From Melanocharis versteri (Eukaryota; Chordata; Aves; Passeriformes; Melanocharitidae), in assembly GCA_013397845.1 (NCBI GenBank), contig VZTG01005248.1, positions 5,558,893 through 5,622,892 on the forward strand: DNA of 64,000 nt, written 5' to 3'. Made by a program: the position numbers and the translations under genes. The notes beneath the pieces are model-generated. The model did not search any database. It was given only the letters and a program-made list of their open reading frames with translations, and was not told the origin of the DNA. Shown here in pieces: positions 50,921-64,000 of this stretch; position 1 is the first letter of the stretch, and every line of letters begins with the position of its first letter.

Positions 50921-53900
50921 TGCATTATAATATAAATGGCAATGTATCTGAGTGAAATCAAGACTAGTGTAGGATTCTCTAGTGGAAACAAGATACGGAT
51001 AGATTTTATCTGATGTCTATACTCCTGCTCCTCTCAAGATGAATTAATTTTACTCAGTTTGGTTTCTTTGCCAGTAGATGTATTTATCTAGCCACTTATC
51101 TGATCTTAAAAACTGTTATGTCCATCGCTGTGCAAACATGACTCACAGTATGGATTTTTAATTTTGACTTGATGTCACTATTTAATTTTTTCTTATGTGT
51201 GCTTCTATCTTTTGAAGTCTGACTCTCACCATAAAAGAGTTTCACACGGCAGAAGTGCCGAATCAACAGAAGTTCCTCTCCCATCCCAATCCTGTTAGAA
51301 ACTAGCAGTTTCTAGTAATAATTTGTTAGAAGTATAGTAATGCTTCCCATTTTCCCATTTAAATCCTCACTTTTCTAGATAAAAGATTTTCCATCATACT
51401 GCATAAAATTTTTGCAGCTTGCTGTTTTTTATTCAATGTACATTATTTCTTCTCTGTTAGCTATTTTTATACTAGAATAAGCAAATATGTTCTACTTACT
51501 TTAAAGGAAGGTGGGAAGTGCGAAATGGAAGGTGGGAATTTGCACATCAGCAAACACAAAATGAGATCGTGCTGGCATGGCTGGCTTGTGTTTTTGGCTT
51601 GTCTGCAGGTCAGTCTGCTGAGCACACAGGGGAGACATGACCCTTCAAATCTATCTGCATAAAACACAGGTGACTAATTTTCTAAGTAGGAAGCAGATAC
51701 CGGATCTGTTGAAATCAGTGGGAGGCTGAGTCCTGAAATATCCTCATGCCTCTGGTACTTAAGAATATATTTAGACAGTATAAGTTCTACCTATATCCAA
51801 ATGTCTTGTCAGCAGAGGAATGTTTCAAATGCACTCACGTAATATTATGAGAGCTAGACAAGGTACCAATTGATATGGAACTTTAGACACAAGAACTTAG
51901 AATTTAGGCTCATGAGCTGTGGAAACCCTGCTATTTCCACGGCAGAGATACCTATAGAGTATTCATTTTAAGGGACTAAATTACCTCTCTTCTCATAAAG
52001 CAGCAGTCTTTGGATACAGATGATCAGCTGAAGGAGATCTATATCCCAACTCTGTCAGAGGAAAGTGTGCTTTAAGGTAGAGCTGAGCTGAATCTGCAAT
52101 CCCAGTAAGAAGACTCCAGGAATTAAAAACCCGCAGAGAGATTTTAGATGCTGGTACTGGGAGATAGCTCTGGTAAAGGAAGTTATGAAATCCCTGAAAC
52201 TCAAAAAGCACAAAATGACTCAATGCAAGTTGAGTCGATTAAGATAATGCTTGAAGAAGAAGCTGAAACCAGTGCTTCTAAGACTTTTCCAGATATCTCT
52301 GGTGGACCCCCATCCTCAAAAGGTAAAGCATATGTGTGGAACCTCTACAGCTTGAGCACAGGAACTCATGCTAAGTATTTTCCAGGCTTTAGACAACTAC
52401 CCAAATCCTCATGATGTATTTGTCCTCTTGCTCACATTGTATTCTGAGGTAAGATTTGTAATGACACGGACTCAAAAGCAGTACTACCGTACATGGGGAT
52501 TCTCTATAAATCAGATGTTTAATTACCTGGTTTATAGGCAAAAAAGGTATTTTTAGGCAAATAGTATGAATATGTAAAAAAATGGAGAATCTTCCCACTT
52601 TCTCTGTGAGAGCTGAACATTCTGTTTTCAGCTTTGTATGCACAGTCTGTGGGAAATAAACGATGTGTCAGTACTCAAATGTGCCAAGAGAATGCTGATA
52701 TATTTTGTACTTCGCTCTCAATTATCCATGGAGTCTTTATCCATGTTGCCAATTAACACGTCATGGATGTAAGAAAATGAAGCTGGCTCTCTGCACAGCT
52801 GGTTGGTTCTGGCTTGGATTAACAAAGGTGCAGTTGAAGCATTTCATCAATTTTCATGTTGTATAGACCCGATACCAATAACTCACATAAACCTGATCTG
52901 CTACACGGAGACTTGGTGGGGTGTCTCTCTTTTTCCTATCATCTTCTGTGAAGTGCCAATCCTCATCTGGATGGCTTCCGTCAAATTTGAATTCTTAGCT
53001 CCTGTTCAGAGCTCATACTACTGGACCAAAAGGCAGTTTTGCAAAACCTTATAGCTTCAGATTTCGAGAGGGCTTGTCAGAGTGCACTCAGAAGCATGAC
53101 AGTGCTAGGGCAAATCTGCTGTTGTGCTGTGTCTGAGCCGAGAAGCCTTCCCGAGTCAGTAGCACTGGAGAGTGGAGTTCACAGGTACCAAGTGAATAGT
53201 CTGAGTAGGTCTGGTCCTGGGTAGAGATGCCAGAATGCCTCCTATTAATGCTTCCCAGGTTGCATGATCTGGGGCGACCCCAGACCCTGTTTCTGTGACA
53301 GAAAGGTTTTACGAGCTTAATTGGTAACAGAGCTACCAAATGAAGTCCTTATTTAATGGAAAACATTAGAGCCACAGTATAAATTAACATGAGTCATTTC
53401 AGCTTGTCTTGAGATAGTCTGCTTGGCTTTTCTCATTTTTCATTGCTCTCTGTCATTTATATAAGCCAAATAAGTTAAATTTTGCTATATCAGGAAAGCT
53501 GTCAATCCTGTCCATGTTCTAGTAACCCAGTCAGCTAAAATAAGCTTCTTACTTCTCAGCCTTCTGTCCTCTCTTCAGCTGGGGAATACGGGACAGATTT
53601 ATTTCAGGGGTCATAGATTGCCCATTGGCACTGTATGAGGCATATACTTAGCAGCATAGTTGCTACTATATCATGCATGATGAGTATATTCTCTCTCTCT
53701 CTTTTCCCTAGCAGGTGGCTGTTTCAGACTGTCCATTTTCACGCCTACACAGTAGTCCTTTCTCCCTCATTTGAAATCAAAGACTCAGTGACAGCAGGGC
53801 TGAGTCTTGAAGTTTATGTTCATTAGAATGGACCCTTTCAGTCCCTTCTCAGTGCTGTAGCAGGCTGGTGCCACAGTGTGCTATGAGCAGAGCTGATGAG

Positions 53901-56595
53901 GTGAATGCATGGAGTATATTATCTGGGGGGAAGAATGAGACAACTGCAAGTTTCTGTAGAGCCGGAGCAATTGCATAGATCCTTTTTTTTTTGGTTTTTC
54001 AGTCAGCTTAATTTGAGGAAAATTCCTTAGTAAAATGTATTAAATGCAAGCTCAGGAAAAAATCCCCTTGTCCTATTTTGTAGAGCAAATGGAAGCTCCA
54101 GTCCTACATTTTATAAAACAAGGTAAAGTTCCCATAAATATTTCTTTCAGAGACTGACTAGAGTCCTACCACCTGTCGGATAACTACCAAGTGGGTGGCT
54201 CATTCTGTAGGCTAGCTCTTCCTTGCTGATTCCTTCCTCTGTCCCCTCCCTCACCTGGGGTAAGCATGCCCACAGGAAAATTGGTCAGGTCTAGTCTGCC
54301 TGGATCTGGACTCTTGAGGGAATTTTTATGGCAGCAATCAACTTCTTCTCTGCAATCAGTCAAAGGTCTTCTCTCCATAGCTGGAAGATATTACTTTTGA
54401 TTGTAGAGTCATTTAGACAAATTATGTGACTGAAATTATTGATGGTTGACAAAGGAAAAAAAGGATGAGTATGACCACATAGGAAACTTCACAACCATAA
54501 TGATTCTACAGAGAATGTGGGCCAAGGCATCACACATTTGTACTTACACTATTTGGCCCAAATTTCCAAAAATTTGTCTCTTGACACAGATTTCCTGCAT
54601 ACGAGGAGAACTGACTGATGTATAGAAGTTCAGGCTTCCAGACAAATGACTGTGTTTCAACAGCTTGCTGTGCTGTGAGTGAGCTGTGGTAACTGTGTGA
54701 ATGCAGCTGAAGCTGTGTGACTTCACGTAACACTTTGGCAGTGTAGGCTGACGGTCTCTGTATGCCATTCGAGCAGAAGTTTTTAGGCCACAGAAACTTG
54801 ATCAGGAGTAACTTGATGCAATTATTACTAAGTTTTCAGTTGACATTATGTCTCAGATTCCTTCTTTCTTTTAAAGTGAAAATGTGAAAATGCCTTGGTG
54901 AACAACATCTGACATGAGGAAGAGAACGCAGAAAGGACAGATTGTCTTCTCTGAGCTGAGCTGGTGTAAAGTTCAAGTCTGAGGAACTATTTGTATGGCA
55001 CAGATGCTTTCAGGACTGATTGTTTTTCATCAAAAACTGTTGGAGATTTGGAGAGTTATAAATAGCACCTACTTCATTAGCTGAGGCCGCAAAGACTTCA
55101 AGCACAGGTGCAGGGATTTCTACAGGGATGAGAGAGGAAAGATCACTCTCAGTGAAACTGCTGTGTCCTTGAGAGTGAAAAATCACATGTCTTTTCTGTG
55201 GTTTTTTTGCTGTTGAATAGAATATAACACATAAACAGGCACAGGCCACAGAGAAAGAATTAAAAGCGATCAAATGTTGATTCTAGTATTGCATGCTTGG
55301 ATTATATTTAATTTTGAGATTATTTGAATAGAAGCTACTGTTAAATTGATAACATCTTGTGAGAATATGCAATCACTGGCTCCCATAAACAGTGAGAAAA
55401 ATGGATTAATGGAAAGTATGGTAACTGATCAGAATGTTAATAATCTCCATGCCTTGTACATTAGACCACAAGACACTTTAGAAAAAATTATCTCTTTCAT
55501 GAACATCTGTTACCAGTCAAGCAAATGCTAACGGCAGTAAGCAGGCTTGCTTTCATCCTGTCAGAGGTTCATCGTTACACATCTCCAAGTTCAAAATGAA
55601 GGTCAGACTGGAAAGGTGAGAAACATAAGAGTTCTACAGCACGTACTCCAAAAAACCCTCAAGGTTATAGCTCTGAGCTCTCCTCCTGAGTATCATTCTG
55701 ATCCACAGCTTGGAGAGATGTCATCTTTGTGGTACAAACAGGAAGGGACAGCATAGCAACAAAAACATAACAGTGTCTGAGCAATGGTTTTAATGAAGAA
55801 GAGGGCAATAAGAAGACTTCAGCTATTGGCAACAGAAGAGGAAAATAGTACAGTCAAGGGACGTCTTAGCTTTGAGAATTTGAACTTTCTTTTTTTCTGT
55901 CTGAACTGAAACTGTTAAATACCTATTGAAGCCTACCACTATGTCGTATGTTATTAAAAAGAAGTCAGTGAATGAAACCTATAATAAATGAAATGTTTTG
56001 ACTAATGATATTACATGTGGATTTGAAGACTGGGACCTATGCAAAAATAGGTCAAGATTCTTATAGTACTAAATAGGCTGAGATTTTTACAGCACTAAGA
56101 TGTAATTTAGTATTGTAATTATTTCGCATTTGCACAGCTGTATCCAGATGCCTTAAAATTAGTGACACAAGGGCTGTGCTATTTTTATGTTTATACAGTT
56201 TTTTCCTCCATTTGTGGTCAGAAAGCTAAACAAAAGGAATCTCTTTAACACATTGATCTGAAATGGAGTTATTTCTTCGAATTCTTCACATCAAGATTCT
56301 CAGCCTGAGATCTATTATCAATAAAGCAGATTTCCCTATATAGTCATGTTCTTAGTATCTAGAAATATGAGATAAAAAACCTGCCTAAAAATATCAAAAA
56401 AGCTCATAATGCTGGGAGTTATGCTGGTAGACTGGATATGTGAATTAAAATAAATCTTGAAGGTATTGTGTGAAACAACTAACTGGACTTGGCAGAAGGG
56501 ATGCATCATTGCAGTGATGAATGACAAAGCGAGAAAGTATTTCAGCTGAATTACTTAGTTCAAGGTGATAGGACAATAAACTTAGTTTAAAATTT

Positions 56596-56616
56596 TTTGT
56601 TTGTTTGTTTGTTTTT
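56596..56616 (+). repeat. (TTTG)n microsatellite
   Basis: About four to five TTTG units in a T-rich context. Confidence 0.85.
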
Positions 56617-56764
56617 GCTTTTTACCACTTTGGGATTTCCATCATAAAGGTCAGAACATTTCAACACTTTGATAATTCACTAGCTTATAAGAATTGGAAA
56701 GCTGCAGGGTCAGTTCTGTAAAGTCCATTAGAACCCACTTAAAACGAAGTTATATTTTTGTCAG

Positions 56765-56884
56765 AAAAAAAAAGAGGAAAGGAAAAAAGGAGAGGAGAGG
56801 AGAGGAAAGGAAAGGAAAGGAAAGGAAAGGAAAGGAAAGGAAAGGAAAGGAAAGGAAAGGAAAGGAAAGGAAAGGAAAGGAAAG
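56765..56884 (+). repeat. (AAAGG)n pentanucleotide tract
   Basis: An all-purine plus-strand run of about 120 bp starts with A-rich and GAGGA units and passes into about 15-16 perfect AAAGG copies (about 56806-56884). The pure purine/pyrimidine strand bias is compatible with triplex formation. A 72-codon open frame crossing it (Lys/Gly/Arg/Glu repeats) is an artefact of the period. Confidence 0.97.
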
Positions 56885-59298
56885 TTACATTCACTCAGGC
56901 ACTTTTGAGTAGTTGCCTAATGTAATTAAATTCAAATGCAATGTAAAACTAAGCATGATTTATTTTGTCCCTTGGTAGTTTTCTGAAAGTTAGGTCATCA
57001 ACACACATATATGCACATATATATACTGCCCAATGCAAGCCCCTCTTGTAGCTCTATTTATAGCTCTGTTTCTAAGATCTGCAGCAACTTGGTGGAATTT
57101 CTCTCACATTATGAGCTTGTCATTCTGCGACACATTTGATCAGTACTGTACATAGTACTCAAAGCTATGAAATTTATTTGGTGACCCTAAGATTTTTCTA
57201 TTTATCCTTCTGGAAGTACTTCCTGTTACGTCTTAGGTTCTTAGCCCTCTCTATGCTAACAAATCAGAGGCCTCAGCTGATTAGCTCGGCATCTCAGTTC
57301 ATTTCCTCCCAATCACGAAGGTCTTCCCATTTATAGCAGAAAAATTTTGTTATCGCTCTATAGCTGCAGCATTTTGAAACATCAACTGCTATTCAATTAC
57401 TGTTTTTAAAAAGTCTTCAAAATTGTCTGATATTGCATGAAAACAGGATACTTCTCTGTATGGCAGAGGCTTCTCACTTTTGCATCACTAATCAAATTCT
57501 TAGGAAAAAAGCTCCTATGCTTTTCTTTCCTTGAACTCCTATAAGACATTATACCTTTCATTTTGCATTCTGAACTACTGTCATTAATGAGAATTGATGA
57601 TACTTTGTGTAGTTTCCATAGTTTTCTAAGTAACTGAGGTGGTCATTGCTAAATGGCTTCTTTCTTTTTTTTCTTCTTGTAATTTGCCAAGGCTTATTCA
57701 GCCTCATTCTCACTTTACCACTAAATGTCCTGTGTTTGAAGACATCATTTTACTCTAATACTCTTCTCTCTGTCACCACAGTTCTGCATTCCTTGTGGAT
57801 TCTTCTTCCTTCTAATCTTTTCCATAGCACTTGCTATCTTATATTATCCTTCTGCTTCCTGATCTTGCCATGCTTTTGCTTTTTTTCATATGGACTTGAA
57901 AACTTCAGAAACTACCATGAAATTTTAAATGACTGAATGTGTTCTTCAACAAAGAGACCCACCTAATGGGACACTTGTGTCACTTGTTCCAGCATGAAAG
58001 ATAATTAGTTCATTCTTCTGGCTTTATCAGAAGTCTCTATAACCTTAAAGTTTCATCTAATTTATATTCTTACTAAATGCATCCTGACAAGCAACACATT
58101 TTCTGCTGGATCTGCTCAAATGACAAATCTACAATTTCTTAGCCAGGACTCTTGAGTAATGGAAAACTGCATCTTCACGATGATTTTAAGAGGCTTCAGT
58201 TCTTTATTCTCTCTCTTCTGTCTGAGAGTCATGTTTCCTTCTCCTCCTCAGCATATTGAAAATCATTTATATTTCCCTTGGCCTCTTAGTTCTGGCCTTT
58301 TTACCTTTAGTGAAAACAGTTTTTCTTCTTTCATTGCCATCTTGCCTTTTCTATTAATTTTCTAATGAAGCAAATCTGTGTCTCAAATGCTCTTGCCTCA
58401 TCTCCCCCTGTCCCCATGGTCTTATGTTACCTCCTTCACTTATCTCTGTACTTCAGATTTTGCCAAATACAGGTTTGAAAATATGAAATTGTTTCTGCTT
58501 CTGAGATTCTTCCTACAGTCGAACTCACATCATGTGTTGATCACTGCCTACATTGTAGCACTCAGGTCTTCTCTCGTGCTGTTGGTATTTCATGAGTTAA
58601 CAGACTCTGTGAAGGTTCCACTAATGGACAATGTAGATGCTAAAACCTCCACATCCAATAATACTGATGATCTCAGCAAAACTTAAAATTTTTGTGGCTG
58701 AATGCTTAGCCACCATTACTGTCTTTTCCTACAAGTTCACAGCTTTAAAGAAATAAAGAAGCTACTGGTTTAGCCTTCGTGCTTCTGCCTTCATGCCTGT
58801 ATAAGCTTTTGTCTGGGTCAATGCTGTCAGCTCACTGAAACTCAGCAGTTAGCTGTTTTTCAGCTGTGATCAGTCAAAAGCAGGAAGCTCTCTTAACACC
58901 ATTAGCTGTAATGCCTAATTCTTACTCGTGAAAGAAAGTTGTGATTTGAGAAGCTGGCTATATTGCAAAAAAACAGAAAAGAGAGCTTTAAGCGTATTAC
59001 CTGAGAGGAGTGAAAGCCAGCAAGTGAATAAAAAGCAAAATAGTCTAAAATATTCTATTAACTCAATCATAACATTTTAAAAACTGTCTAACAGTGAATA
59101 ATGTTTCACAAATCAATGAGAACATTAGAGTGTGGTTTTTTGGCACAAGGTTTTTTTGTATATCTTTTCCTTTCTTTCAAGCTAGTAAATTTAAAGTTCC
59201 AGTTCCCACACAATTCTTCTCGTGGTAGATCAATGAGTTTTTATGTGGAAAATGAAGCTTTGGTTAGATTATAATGACTGCTGTTTGCCTTAAGTAAG

Positions 59299-59685
59299 TG
59301 TCTTGGGGTGACTGTATGGTCTGGTATCCCATTGTCTGTTTTTTTTTCCTGCTCAGAAATGGTCCTGTAGCTTTCAGCTAGACCCGGAGAGACAGAGAGA
59401 GTGAAGCAGGGAGAGAAGGAAAAGTGGTGGAATTTTTTGGCGTCTGTATTCAAAACATAGAGATAACAGTGCTCCTGGAGTTCTCCACTCTTCTCTCCGC
59501 TATTTTATTGTTTAGTATGTTTGTGAGTACTTTGTTTGTTAAATAAACAGTTTTTCCACTTTTTTTTTCCTTTTCTCGAAGGAGATTTATCTCCTGAACC
59601 GGTTAGAGGAGGGGATGCTTGAATTTGCTTTCTAGAGGAGACCACTTCAGGGGCTTCCTCCCAAAATTTGCCCTAAACCAGGACA
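59299..59685 (+). mobile_element. Solo LTR of an avian endogenous retrovirus
   Basis: A 387-bp element starting TGTCTTGG and ending CCAGGACA, an inverted terminal pair with one mismatch. It carries an AATAAA poly(A) signal at 59542-59547 and then GAGATTTATCTCCTGAACCGG and a CCCTAAACCAGGACA end, which I recall from bird LTRs. Flanking 5-mers are GTAAG (59294-59298) and ATAAG (59686-59690), consistent with a 5-bp target-site duplication with one change. No internal retroviral sequence follows, so it is a solo LTR. Family assignment (ERVL-like from the 5-bp duplication) is tentative. Confidence 0.88.
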
Positions 59686-61135
59686 ATAAGCAAACATGCA
59701 AATACATTTTTGTAAAGGTGAAAGTACTTTACATACCAATGTCACTAACCTATTGCCGAATTCCAGAGATTTTATTATTGTATCATTTTCCAGCTATGAT
59801 GTATACCAAAAGAACACCGGGTGTCCTCCTACAGAACAGCTACTTGGATCATTTTCATTATTCTAATTCCTTTTATGCCCCAACTCCCTAATCCTCTCCT
59901 TTGTAGTGTCTCCACAATCTGCATCTCCTTTGGCAAGAGAGGAAAAAAAGGAATCTCCCTATACTTACTTCAGAATTGATTTTCTTTTTCAGAGCAGAAA
60001 TCTTCTTCGCTTTTCTAAGGACTCTCCCGTCCACTTGTCTCCTATTTTCCTCTTATATGGAAGATCATTAATTATCTTCAGTTACCTTAAATATTGTGTG
60101 TGGATGGGTATGCTTTCTCAAAACACAGGGGAATTTTTTGTTTTAATTCAAACTGAAAAGCAAGAGGACAGACAAATTCCCTCTTCTATACAAAGCGCTC
60201 CTGAAATGTTCTGGCATGCGTTCAACTTTTTGTCTTTAGCTAAACCCAAAATGACCTTAAATGATATTGCTAGTTGGTCTTTTCTTCTGTATCAACTTGT
60301 TGAATTTTTGCTTATAGGAATAGAAATATTCCTTCCTCCTTCCTCCCGAGAGTTTTGCTTTTTACAGCTTAAGGCAAATACAAGTTTAGGATTATGAAAC
60401 CCCTCAGAGGAGTAATATGACTGCAACGAATGTCATGAAGGAAGATGAATAACCAAACCAAATTAATGGATTCAACCATTTCAAAAGGCACCTTCAGCTT
60501 GATCTCAGGAAGGGATGGTAACATACTGTTTCGTCAGGAAAGCTATCAGAAGTCATAGTAGGCCTAAGGCTAAATCTTTAACTGGGTGCAATGTGGGGGT
60601 TCATTACTTAAATTAAACTATGTCACTGTATGTAACTGGAAGAATCAGTCCATTCGAGTCTCTTTCAAATAGTAGCTTAATAGAACCAGAAATATTATGT
60701 GGAGAAAGGACAGGAGATATCAAAGCCATGACATCTGATTTATTTCATTAATTGCTCCTTTTGGTTTGTTTTACTTTAGGGGTTTGTTTGTTTGTTTGTT
60801 ATAATTTTGTTTTGTTTTGCTTGGGTTTTTTTGCACATGGTAGAGTCTCAGCAAAACCAGTTGGAGGATTAGAGGATTAGTGTTATATTGCAGTTTTCAG
60901 AGCCCTGTAAATTGTGTGTCCAGCAAGAAAAACAAGAAATAAGAGTAATTGAAGGGCAGAATGACTAGCATTTGCAACCAAGACATGCTACAAAAAGATG
61001 CTGCAGATTTTTACTTTCCTTACACCTGAAGAGATGACCTGCTGTCCAGTCATGGCAGCTGCAAAGGGCTGCAATCACTCATTTGGTTCTAAGCTCAAAT
61101 GTTCATGCTAGGGCTGCTGCATTCCTGTTATATGC
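59686..61135. other. Unassigned DNA containing the longest open frame of the window
   Basis: The 163-codon plus-strand frame at 59906-60397 has no recognisable domain, no strong Kozak-type context and Ser/Leu/Phe-rich composition. It is near chance length and is not called as a gene. A (TTTG)n run lies at 60782-60800, followed by T/G-rich sequence to about 60832. Confidence 0.55.
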
Positions 61136-61237
61136 CCTCAGGCACATGGTGTAATTGTTGGGGGTGTCCTGTGCAGGATGAGGAGTTTGATAATCCTTGT
61201 GAATCCATTCCAACTAAGGATATTCTATGATTCTATG
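61136..61237 (+). mobile_element. CR1 LINE 3' end
   Basis: CCTCAGGCACATGGTGTAAT and GGGGTGTCCTGTGCAGGATG lead into AATCCTTGTGAATCCATTCC and a perfect GATATTCTATGATTCTATG terminus. This is the CR1 subfamily whose 3' tail is also carried by the SINE at 20655-20789. About 100 bp remain. Confidence 0.92.
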
Positions 61238-64000
61238 CTGAAACTAAGCATATGGCTAGGAAGTGGATTTTAGAGGTATAACATTTCTTTGGGTGTCCTC
61301 TGGCTCCAAAGAAGCCCTAGGAATAGGTACTGTTGCAAAGCAAAAACATGGGAGAGTTGCAAAGTGCTTTCTTTCTTCAGCAGAATATCCATGAAGCCGT
61401 GCTCAGCGTGTACAACTGCCTTTAACTGGGGTGTAAGTCCCTGTAACGAGAAAGTGCTATAAAAATCCAGTCTTACATCACTGATACCGGAAGGTGCAAT
61501 TCAGCTAGACTGATTATAGCTCAGAAAGCAAAGGCCAGACTCAGTCTGCAACGTGTCAGAGGGGTTACTGTCATCAAAATGAATTGATACTCAAAGAAAG
61601 TGCTGGATAGAAAGCTGGTCAAATGCTCTGCATGATGGAGCTTCCACGGCAGAATATGTGTATTTCTTTCAGGTACTTTTACACACGAACTGTTGATGCT
61701 CAGTTTTTTTTCTGCATAACTACTTGGAAATGTCCCATGCTGTTTGATAAAACCCAGATGGTAACCAGATGGCTACATGTGACTCTTTGGAAATGCTGCT
61801 ACAGACGGGGACTAAGAAGCCGAAATAAGTCTACAAATACCTCTTTCTCTTTTCCGTGACTTCCATTAATAGGGAAAGAAGATTACAATACTAGATGCCC
61901 TCTGGTAAATAATGTTAGATGTTGTGGGCGTTTGCAGATCATTTTCCCATTTTAGGAAAAGCAAAAAAAAAAGGCTGACCCAGAATCTAGGCATCTTCCA
62001 ATGATGACTTGTTTACTTACTTGATCTATCCTACATTGCCAAACTTAGGATAATTTTAAAGTTGAAATTACTATGAAAATCCATAAATATTACACTATCT
62101 CCAAGAATACAGCAAAATCTGCTCTATCTACTCCCTTTCTAAGAGCTCTCCCTTAGACCAATTTAGCAGCCACCCTTCTGTTTCCTAAACGGAGAGGCAC
62201 ACTCTCACATCACTAACAGATGACATACAGCCCATACTCTTCTCTAAATCACCATACTCTTTTCTAAATATAACAGAAAACTCTCTTATTATACAGATTT
62301 AGCATAACCTGTAATACCAGACATCTTTCTCTGTCTCTCACACATTTTTCTAGTTTGCTGTCAATGAAAATATGCTGATGTGAAGATTTAAAGATACAGA
62401 TGGGGCCCGGAGTATTTAAGCATTGTTACTCTAATATTGCTACAATGTCATGGAGAGTTAACATATCCCAGTTTCTACCTTCATGGAAGTACTATGCTTT
62501 TGTAAGAATTTCTTTTGGAAAGTTCTTCACAGGTATTTATTTGGCTCCAGACGGATTGTGTCTGCTCACCCTATTAATATTTCCTAAAGCTGGTCTGTGA
62601 TTTACTGTAAACTTTCTGGTTTACCCTAGTTTTACCCCTTCTGTTTCACCCTAGTGCAACCTTCATAATGATACCTGACAAGAACATTTCAATGTATCTG
62701 AGTTCATGGTACCAAAGCTTGATGGCATCAAACTCTGTATAATCTGTGCATAATAAATTAAATAATTTTCATCTCTATAGGCAAAGCTCACACTATGTTG
62801 GTTTGTAGCTAAGCATATTAGATATTTATTAGGGACAAAACAATTAGATAATGCATGTGCATTGACAGGAAAGTGTACGTGCATAACTCATAAGACAGAA
62901 GCGATGGGATAGAAGGGATACATCTGTGGTGGGGAATACACTTAAATGCAGGAACGTATTACTACTCAGAGTAAGAACAAAGATGTTATTTTAAAATATC
63001 ATAATTGTCATTTTGAGGGAGAAGCTGCTCATCATAATTACATTCATTGAAGCTGCAAGATTTGGCAGGAATTCACCAGGATCTAGTTTATGCTAATATT
63101 TTTCTGATTTGGTATTTTGAACTGTTAATGAACTTCTGTCAGAAGGTTCATTATTTCACCATTGTTCTATTTTTAATAACACAAATTCTAATGATTTTTT
63201 CTCTCTTCTTGAATATTTACACTCTGGGTGTTCTTCATTGCCCACCGTTTTGTGCTTCAAACTGTTCAGTCTTATTGAACAGAATGCAATAAAATGGAGA
63301 ATAGGGAAGAGCCAGCGGCGCTCTGGAAAGCCTCCACTCAAGCATTTATTTTATGTTTTTGTGCTGCCATCTTGAGTACAACTCTTAAAACTACACTTAT
63401 TATGCATCCAAGCAATCAAGCCTTTGCTTTCTTCCTTTAACACGTCCTTTTGCCTGCTTTAATATGGGTTTCAAATGCGGCCAAATTAAATCAACTGTGC
63501 ACTTTATACACAGGGTTGTAAGTAAGTAAAGGTAACCAGGCCATCTGTGATGACTGTTCAATACTACCAAGACATCATGTTGAACAAACAGAAACTGGAC
63601 CAGATATTAAGATGTTTATTTGCCATGTTTGTTTTCACAAAAACCCAGGAAATATAACATTTAAGCACTATTTGTTTTCTTTTTCAACATGAAGATATTT
63701 TTGTAGGTCTCTGAATTCCAGGAATGTGATAAGAGAAAACTGGTTGGTAAGTACTGAACATTCATTCCCCCTTATTTTCATATCCTCACATTTTACATAA
63801 CACTCCGTTCTGGTCTTTTTCTGTCACTTTCTCCAAGAATTAAAGATTAACTCCACAATGTTTAGCTTCCATTTTCCATATTGGCTTATGATTTTGAGAC
63901 TAACATGACCTAATTTTCAGGAAGTTTTCAGCCACTTTCTCTGCCCTCATGCTGCCTTAAGGACGGCCAGACTGCTGGCTGAGGAGGCTGAGAGGCCGTG
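61238..64000. other. Unassigned DNA to the window end
   Basis: No gene or dispersed repeat is recognised. A 20-bp direct repeat (CATACTCTTCTCTAAATC type) occurs twice in tandem at about 62233-62270. The stretch at about 63290-63480 contains a YY1-like GCTGCCATCTTG and TTTAT/TTAAT words and might be regulatory. Confidence 0.5.

Larger units (their letters stand above)
50921..59298. other. Unassigned DNA
   Basis: No gene or named dispersed repeat was recognised apart from simple repeats listed separately. Candidate exon-like frames, for example 52148-52414, are discussed among rejected items. A (TC)n run lies at about 53688-53702. Confidence 0.5.

Noticed and set aside
52148..52414. Exon-like frame with Glu-rich segment and an AAG|GTAAAG donor near 52321
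   Set aside because: An in-frame stop directly precedes it, no polypyrimidine-backed acceptor is present, and there is no homology.
56694..56912. Lys/Gly/Arg/Glu-repeat open frame
   Set aside because: Produced by translation of the (AAAGG)n microsatellite.
59906..60397. Longest open frame (163 codons, plus strand)
   Set aside because: Length is only slightly above the chance maximum I estimate for this composition, no domain or homology is recognisable, and no splice or promoter context supports it.
1..64000. CRISPR arrays, prokaryotic operons, phage or plasmid functions
   Set aside because: The sequence is vertebrate (CR1, SINE, LTRs); no regularly spaced repeats or dense coding are present.

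Overview
The window looks like non-coding nuclear DNA from a bird. The main evidence is the repeat content: at least ten fragments of the CR1 retrotransposon (several ending in the diagnostic ATTCTATG-type 3' terminus), one tRNA-Ile-headed SINE with a CR1 tail, and two endogenous-retrovirus LTRs of avian type. The SINE resembles the TguSINE1 type described from songbirds, which makes a passerine more likely than other birds, but that rests on memory of the family. Base composition is AT-rich, with one compact CpG-rich patch near 2.8 kb.

No protein-coding gene, exon, rRNA or functional tRNA could be supported. The longest open frame (163 codons, 59906-60397) is only slightly above what I estimate by chance for both strands of 64 kb at this composition (about 135-150 codons). 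None of the translated frames resembles a known cellular protein. The only recognisable coding remnant is the C-terminal part of a dead CR1 ORF2 on the minus strand at about 17.8-18.75 kb, with reverse-transcriptase residues still legible. The window is therefore probably intergenic or inside a long intron.

Layout: 1-2776 unassigned; 2777-2931 small CpG island, a possible promoter; 3319-3341 G-quadruplex candidate; 6845-7830 an old minus-strand CR1 split by a younger plus-strand CR1; 12401-12799 CR1 (+); 13.2-13.65 kb low-complexity DNA; 17798-18748 long CR1 (-); 20655-20789 SINE (-); 25714-25823 perfect palindrome followed by a strong G-quadruplex candidate; 28429-28562 CR1 (-); 36.31-37.40 kb long LTR with internal degenerate tandem units; 37465-37903 and 40666-41090 two diverged direct copies of an unidentified sequence; 38115-38176, 49606-49679 and 50480-50920 CR1 (-); 56765-56884 (AAAGG)n tract; 59299-59685 solo LTR with an imperfect 5-bp target duplication; 61136-61237 CR1 (+) tail. 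The rest is unassigned AT-rich DNA.

The repeats do not form a functional system. They record successive CR1 waves, SINE mobilisation by CR1 and ERV insertion followed by loss of the internal region. The observations most worth checking are the unidentified duplicated sequence (37.5 and 40.7 kb), the CpG island, the palindrome/G-quadruplex pair and the nested CR1s.
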